Origin: Salinimicrobium sp035607535
GTDB taxonomy: Bacteria > Bacteroidota > Bacteroidia > Flavobacteriales > Flavobacteriaceae
Direction of reading: 5' to 3'
Assembly (NCBI RefSeq): GCF_035607535.1
Contig: NZ_JAYDZX010000004.1
Span: forward strand, 1-64,000
Length of the DNA stretch: 64,000 bases
The translations under genes were made by a program, and so were the position numbers. The notes below the pieces were generated by a model. The model was given only the letters and a program-made list of their open reading frames with translations. It had not been told where the DNA came from and searched no databases. The number at the start of each line of letters is the position of its first letter. Position 1 is the first letter of the stretch. Of this stretch, positions 60,114 through 64,000 are shown piece after piece.

Positions 60114-60427
60114 AAGAAACCGGGAAAAGAGAAGAAGACTTAAAAGCGGGCTTCTCAAATGAAGGCCCGCACCAAGTGATCTACAGACCAATTATTCTCC
60201 ATGCTGCTGTAATAGGGGCCCTAATTGTGGGACTTGCTCTTGGGGTAGTGGGTTATTTAATAGCCGAAGGCTCCTGGGCAATAGTAGACCTGGGCCAGCT
60301 CTCTGCACCCTTTGTGGGAACTACAGCTGTCACCTTTGCAGGCGTAGGAGTTGCCCTTGGTGGATTGATCGGCAGCCTTTTCGGTCTTCACCGCATATTA
60401 AAGGATAGTGGCAAAAGCCGGTTCTAA
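60110..60427 (+). CDS. small two-helix membrane protein, end of FAD/Rieske operon
   Basis: A 105-residue protein with two hydrophobic helices (about 28-52 and 65-95; 'VGVALGGLIGSLFGLHR' is glycine-zipper-like) and a hydrophilic N-terminus. It overlaps the preceding lipoprotein gene by 4 bp. Glycine-zipper helices often form oligomers in the membrane. No family recognised. It ends 14 bp from the end of a convergent lipoprotein gene. Confidence 0.75.
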   Translation: MKETGKREEDLKAGFSNEGPHQVIYRPIILHAAVIGALIVGLALGVVGYLIAEGSWAIVDLGQLSAPFVGTTAVTFAGVGVALGGLIGSLFGLHRILKDSGKSRF

Positions 60428-60441
60428 AGGCAAATTTCGTA

Positions 60442-61020
60442 TTAAATATCTGCCTCTCTAAAGAGTGGAATAGTTCCGGTGCTGTCTGGTTCCAGGGATT
60501 GTTCAAATTCATCATCCAGCTCCATTTCAAAATTTTCGGGTGTTTTGAGGAATAATTCGTTTAGCTGAAGTTTGAAATTGTCAAATTCCACCACAAGGTC
60601 TTCGGCTACCTCAAAGATCTCGTCGGGATTCTTCTGTTTTTTATTTGAAAGTTGCTGCAGCACCCGGGCTTTTGTATAAAGTACATTCACCCGTGCCTCT
60701 ACAGCATTACTTCTCAAGGTGTCGGGTATTGAACTTTGAAGCGTCTCCATGATCTGCACAAGATTATTTGAAGATCCCATGATCTCCAGGCCCGTACTGC
60801 GCTCCAAATTTTGAATCTCATTCTGTGCTGTGGCATAAGCAAGCCATTCCCCCGCCAACTGCCTCGCCTCAGGTAGAAGATTTACAGTGCGGTTGGAGTT
60901 AACTTCCAGTTGATCTGAAAACGAAGTTTTACCTTGCACAGGAGCCTTTTGTGCGGTTTTCTCCTTTTCGTCGCAGGCGAATAAAGAAATGATCACTAAA
61001 AGGGAAAGGATTTTTCTCAT
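60442..61020 (-). CDS. helical lipoprotein of unknown function
   Basis: A 192-residue lipoprotein (lipobox 'SLFACDE', Cys16). The mature part is nearly all alpha-helical ('LPEARQLAGEWLAYATAQNE', 'NAVEARVNVLYTKARVLQQL') with an acidic tail. No domain recognised. It converges on the FAD/Rieske operon and diverges from the threonine dehydrogenase gene, 133 bp apart. Confidence 0.78.
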   Translation of the reverse strand: MRKILSLLVIISLFACDEKEKTAQKAPVQGKTSFSDQLEVNSNRTVNLLPEARQLAGEWLAYATAQNEIQNLERSTGLEIMGSSNNLVQIMETLQSSIPDTLRSNAVEARVNVLYTKARVLQQLSNKKQKNPDEIFEVAEDLVVEFDNFKLQLNELFLKTPENFEMELDDEFEQSLEPDSTGTIPLFREADI

Positions 61021-61119
61021 TTTTTAAAGGTAAGTTATTATGTGGAAAAGATCTGCAATTTTGATGATCCCCGAAGGGTGATTTACCGCTGCGGAATTTT
61101 CCATCTATCCCGAAATAGA

Positions 61120-61127
61120 TATCTTTG
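61120..61127 (+). promoter_or_regulatory. -7 promoter box of the threonine dehydrogenase gene
   Basis: TATCTTTG, exact match to TAnnTTTG, 26 bp before the ATG at 61154. A weak TTTT at about 61097-61100 lies at the -33 distance. Confidence 0.5.
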
Positions 61128-61153
61128 CTTCTACTCGAAAACAGAAAACTTTT

Positions 61154-62107
61154 ATGGCTTCAAAGATATTGATAATTGGTGCTTGCGGGCAAATTGGAAC
61201 CGAGCTTACAATGGCACTTCGTCAAAAGAATGGAAATTCCAATGTAATTGCCTGCGACATTAGAGAAGGAAACGAGGAACTTATGTCTTCCGGGCCTTTT
61301 GAAATTGCCGATGCTACCAATTACAACCAGATCGAGGATCTGGTGATACAGTACGAAGTTGATGAGGTCTACCTTATGGCTGCAATGCTAAGTGCAACAG
61401 CTGAAAAGTTTCCTATGAAGGGCTGGGCATTGAACATGGAATCGCTATTTCACGTGCTCAATTTGGCAAAAGACAAGAAGATATCCAAGGTCTTCTGGCC
61501 TTCGAGCATAGCTGTTTTTGGGCCTACCACGCCAAAGCATGATACTCCCCAAACTACGATAATGGAACCTACAACGGTCTATGGGATTAGTAAACAGGCA
61601 GGAGAACGCTGGTGTGAATACTACAACAGAAAATTCGGGGTAGATGTACGCAGCATTCGCTATCCGGGGCTCATTAGCTATAAGACTCTTCCCGGCGGAG
61701 GCACCACAGATTATGCAGTGGAGATCTACCATGAGGCATTAAAAACTGGAAAATACACTTCGTTCTTAAAAGAGGACACCGAATTGCCTATGATGTTCAT
61801 GGATGATGCAATTAGAGCTACTATTTCCTTGATGGAAGCTCCGGCAGAAAAGGTAAAGATCCGTTCTTCCTATAATCTTTCGGCTCTTAACTTCACTCCA
61901 AAAACTCTTGCAGCTTCCATTAGAAAGCACATTCCGGCATTCGAAATATCCTATGATCCCGACTTCCGGCAGGCCATTGCAGATTCCTGGCCTTCCAGTA
62001 TTGACGATTCCTGCGCAAGGGAAGATTGGGGATGGAAGCATGAGTTTGACCTCGATAGAATGACTTCTGAAATGCTGGATGGTATAAAGGAACTACATCA
62101 CGTATAG
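61154..62107 (+). CDS. SDR-type L-threonine 3-dehydrogenase-like epimerase-family protein
   Basis: A 317-residue extended SDR protein: NAD motif 'GACGQIG' (about 9-15), 'WPSSIAVFG', catalytic Y143-x3-K147 in 'YGISK', and 'RYPGLISYKTLPGGGTTDYA', a hallmark of the short-chain L-threonine 3-dehydrogenases found in flavobacteria and related bacteria. The reaction would oxidise L-threonine to 2-amino-3-oxobutyrate with NAD+; the partner KBL ligase gene is not in the window. This differs from the zinc-dependent E. coli Tdh. A -7 box precedes it and a strong terminator follows. Confidence 0.85.
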   Translation: MASKILIIGACGQIGTELTMALRQKNGNSNVIACDIREGNEELMSSGPFEIADATNYNQIEDLVIQYEVDEVYLMAAMLSATAEKFPMKGWALNMESLFHVLNLAKDKKISKVFWPSSIAVFGPTTPKHDTPQTTIMEPTTVYGISKQAGERWCEYYNRKFGVDVRSIRYPGLISYKTLPGGGTTDYAVEIYHEALKTGKYTSFLKEDTELPMMFMDDAIRATISLMEAPAEKVKIRSSYNLSALNFTPKTLAASIRKHIPAFEISYDPDFRQAIADSWPSSIDDSCAREDWGWKHEFDLDRMTSEMLDGIKELHHV

Positions 62108-62111
62108 CCAT

Positions 62112-62145
62112 AAAAAAAGTCCTGCACACCGTGCAGGACTTTTTG
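62112..62145. terminator. strong bidirectional terminator
   Basis: A perfect 10-bp stem AGTCCTGCAC / GTGCAGGACT with a 3-base loop, flanked by A-tract and T-tract that extend the pairing. It lies between the threonine dehydrogenase gene and the convergent cold-shock gene. Confidence 0.95.
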
Positions 62146-62170
62146 ATAGAATAAAAACTAATATATATGA

Positions 62171-62365
62171 TTAGCTGATAACGCGCACTCTAGTTGCGGT
62201 CAATCCTTTTCTTCCTTCTTCTTCAACGTACTCAACTTTGTCACCTTCGTTAAGTGTTTCACCATTTAACCCGGTAACGTGAACGAAGATGTCTCTTCCT
62301 GTGTCGTCGTTGGTGATGAATCCGTAACCTTTAGACTCATTGAAAAATTTAACTGTACCTTCCAT
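62171..62365 (-). CDS. cold-shock domain protein
   Basis: A 64-residue CspA-family protein with the RNP motifs 'KGYGFI' and 'DIFVHV' that bind single-stranded RNA and DNA. It acts as an RNA chaperone. I start at ATG 62365 ('MEGTVKFFNESKGYGFI'), the standard N-terminus; a longer frame to 62395 reads AT-rich leader. A TATGTTTG box (62393-62400, minus strand) lies 27 bp upstream, so the leader is short, unlike the long thermosensor leader of E. coli cspA. Confidence 0.96.
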   Translation of the reverse strand: MEGTVKFFNESKGYGFITNDDTGRDIFVHVTGLNGETLNEGDKVEYVEEEGRKGLTATRVRVIS

Positions 62366-62392
62366 TGTAAAAAAATAATAATTAATAAAGTA

Positions 62393-62400
62393 CAAACATA
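62393..62400 (-). promoter_or_regulatory. -7 promoter box of the cold-shock gene
   Basis: TATGTTTG on the minus strand matches TAnnTTTG. The nearest TTTG (62427-62430) is 26 bp further upstream, slightly long for a -33 element. Confidence 0.45.
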
Positions 62401-62466
62401 ATCTAATAATTGAAATGGCCCTTAATCAAATTGTTATTTATTTCTAAAAATTTTAAAATGTGGTAG

Positions 62467-62718
62467 TTACTTCTTTTTTCTGTCTTTCATTTTTTTCAAA
62501 TTTTCATCGGAAAGGGTGTAATCTTTTAATTTTTTCCCTCTCCAGCGAAGCACCAGGAACATAGGCAGCAGGATGAAGACACTGGCCAATACGGTGAGTC
62601 CAATGATCCTGTCTCCCAACACTTCATCATCCTCGATCTGCATAATATAAAATCCTACCAGGAAGGAGATTCCTATTAAAACGGCAACTATCTGGGTGAG
62701 AATTCCTAATGTTTTCAT
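62467..62718 (-). CDS. small two-helix membrane protein
   Basis: An 83-residue protein with two transmembrane helices (about 7-27 and 38-58) and a very basic C-terminus ('RWRGKKLKDY', 'KKMKDRKKK'). Its start overlaps the stop of the ClC gene by 4 bp, so it is translated from the same message and might be a channel-associated subunit. No family recognised. Confidence 0.75.
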   Translation of the reverse strand: MKTLGILTQIVAVLIGISFLVGFYIMQIEDDEVLGDRIIGLTVLASVFILLPMFLVLRWRGKKLKDYTLSDENLKKMKDRKKK

Positions 62719-64000
62719 ACTGTTACTTCAATTAATTTTTGTCTGTAGGCCGTCAATAACTTTGACTTTGACACAAATCCTACATATTTATCATCTTTCA
62801 CAACAGGTAAGTTCCATGCTGTACTTTGCTGGAATTTGTTCATCACATCGCTCATCCTGTCCCTGTCAAGATAAATAATTTCAGGCGCACTCTGCATGAT
62901 CTCGCTAACTTTTACTTCATTGTATAAATTCTGCTGAAACATGATGGGGCGCAGGTCATCTAACAGGATGATTCCTCTAAAACCCTTATCGTCGTCAATC
63001 ACCGGGAATATATTCCGGGAAGATTTCACTACCCCCTCTTTTATCACATCTCCAAGATTCATATTGATGTTTAGCGGCACAAAATTCTTTTCGATCACCT
63101 GATTGATATTCAATAGTGTCAATACCGCCTGATCCTTATTATGTGTAATTAATTCGCCACGGGATGCCAGGTCCATGGTATAGACAGAATGGGGTTGAAA
63201 TTGATTGGTGATTGCAAAGGAGATTGCAGCGGTGATCATAAGGGGTACAAAAAGGTCGTATCCCCGGGTAAGTTCAGCAATAAGGAAGATCGCAGTGAGA
63301 GGAGCATGCATAATTCCGGCCATTAAACCTGCCATCCCCACCAAAGTAAAATTACTCAGGGAAAGGGGGCTCCTTAATACTCCCAGATTGTTAAAGATAA
63401 GGGCAAAGCAATGTCCCATGGCACTTCCCATAAAGAGCACCGGCGCAAAGATTCCACCCACTCCGCCTGCCCCAATAGTAAAGGCGGTAGCAATGATCTT
63501 AAAAACCACAAGGCCTGCAAGTAGTAAAACCACCACAAAAAAGTTATCTAAATATTCATCAAAAAGGTTACTTCCCAAAGCTGCGAGATAATCCCCTTCC
63601 AGAAGGGAATTGATCACATCATAACCTTCCCCGTATAACGGCGGAATAAAGAAAACCAGGATTCCCAGGCCTGCTCCCCCTATAAGAAGTCGGAATAAGG
63701 GGGAACCAATTTTATCAAATTTTCCTGTAAGCCTGAAGTAGATCTTAGTGAAATAAACAGAACATACAGAAGCTACTACCCCCAATAGGATATAAAAAGG
63801 TACTTCGGTTATATCAAATTCATCAGTTAAGGAATAATGTAAGATGATGTCATTTCCGAAGAAAAAATAGGAAGTGAGAATGGCAGATACCGATGCGAGC
63901 AACAGCGGGATCATGGAAACCAGCGTTAGGTCTAGCGCAAAAATCTCTATGGCAAAGATAATGGCTGCAATTGGAGCTTTAAATAATGAGGACATGGCGC
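62715..64000 (-). CDS. ClC chloride channel/transporter with CBS domains (5' end beyond window)
   Basis: At least 426 residues of a ClC-family protein; the N-terminus continues past the right edge. The visible start 'SSLFKAPIAAIIFAIEIF' contains the conserved 'P.a..lFa.E' region, and 'GAGGVGGIFAPVLFMGSAMG' is the GxFxP selectivity-filter motif. After the last helix come two CBS domains (about 285-425 of the visible part). It moves chloride or nitrate, often exchanging protons. Overlaps the next small gene by 4 bp. Confidence 0.92.
   Translation of the reverse strand, partial: AMSSLFKAPIAAIIFAIEIFALDLTLVSMIPLLLASVSAILTSYFFFGNDIILHYSLTDEFDITEVPFYILLGVVASVCSVYFTKIYFRLTGKFDKIGSPLFRLLIGGAGLGILVFFIPPLYGEGYDVINSLLEGDYLAALGSNLFDEYLDNFFVVVLLLAGLVVFKIIATAFTIGAGGVGGIFAPVLFMGSAMGHCFALIFNNLGVLRSPLSLSNFTLVGMAGLMAGIMHAPLTAIFLIAELTRGYDLFVPLMITAAISFAITNQFQPHSVYTMDLASRGELITHNKDQAVLTLLNINQVIEKNFVPLNINMNLGDVIKEGVVKSSRNIFPVIDDDKGFRGIILLDDLRPIMFQQNLYNEVKVSEIMQSAPEIIYLDRDRMSDVMNKFQQSTAWNLPVVKDDKYVGFVSKSKLLTAYRQKLIEVTV

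Noticed and set aside
1..64000. tRNA genes, riboswitches, CRISPR arrays, prophage
   Set aside because: I looked for tRNA-like arms, repeat-spacer arrays, known riboswitch signatures and phage structural genes and saw none; a dedicated covariance-model scan could still find a small RNA.

Overview
The window looks like a chromosomal segment of a marine-type Flavobacteriaceae (Bacteroidota; Gramella, Salegentibacter or Salinimicrobium are plausible relatives, but no rRNA is present to decide). The reasons are the flavobacterial -7 box TAnnTTTG ahead of several genes, weak Shine-Dalgarno sites, many lipoproteins with a Bacteroidota-style lipobox, a secreted giant with a type IX secretion sorting tail, an M13 peptidase, a BACON-domain lipoprotein, and families with typical Bacteroidota relatives. 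No tRNA, rRNA, CRISPR array, prophage or intact insertion sequence was seen.

Layout. 1-7.7 kb: a heptanucleotide satellite, a TerB-like gene, then the four-gene ATP-ligase repair cassette: MBL-fold exonuclease, ATP-dependent DNA ligase, Lhr-type helicase and PdeM phosphoesterase. It is interrupted between ligase and helicase by an 880-bp insertion holding a DUF559 endonuclease gene between two copies of a ~225-bp palindromic element. 7.7-9.3 kb: a dense REP cluster around a REP-associated (RAYT/IS200-like) transposase killed by one stop codon. 9.4-21.3 kb: mostly housekeeping genes (mfd, a Na+/H+ antiporter, DUF389 and DUF421 membrane proteins, YraN, metG, a histone-deacetylase-like hydrolase) plus a repeat-bracketed GIY-YIG gene. 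21.4-28.8 kb: a 1782-residue leucine-rich-repeat T9SS cargo diverging from two paralogous PAS-LuxR regulators. 28.9-38.8 kb: tandem ssb genes, a small ABC-ATPase operon, an alpha/beta hydrolase, a CBS protein, an M28 peptidase, an SDR-type gene without a canonical start, and a protein built of 13 consecutive hendecads. 38.8-55.3 kb: envelope genes, mainly lipoproteins and beta-propellers, with a second GIY-YIG nuclease inside inverted repeats and a nine-repeat lipoprotein of unrecognised family. 55.4-60.4 kb: a tight five-gene operon joining a FAD/Rieske oxidoreductase to membrane and surface proteins with cell-wall-binding-repeat-2-like domains and a Met-rich membrane domain. 60.4-64 kb: a lipoprotein, SDR-type threonine dehydrogenase, cold-shock protein, a small membrane protein and a ClC channel cut by the window edge.

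The strongest theme is the recurring pairing of small DNA-cleaving genes with flanking palindromes. Four different genes (DUF559, HUH/Y1 RAYT, a short GIY-YIG, and GIY-YIG plus helix-turn-helix) are each bracketed by their own inverted repeat, and related palindromes have entered reading frames (lhr-type helicase, mfd) without breaking them. Only the RAYT/REP pairing is well established; the others may be parallel, less described systems. A second theme is a ~15-26-bp near-palindrome (AAAAATG-N-CATTTTT) found about every 5 kb, mostly close to gene ends. The operon at 55.4-60.4 kb is the best candidate for an undescribed metabolic or envelope system.
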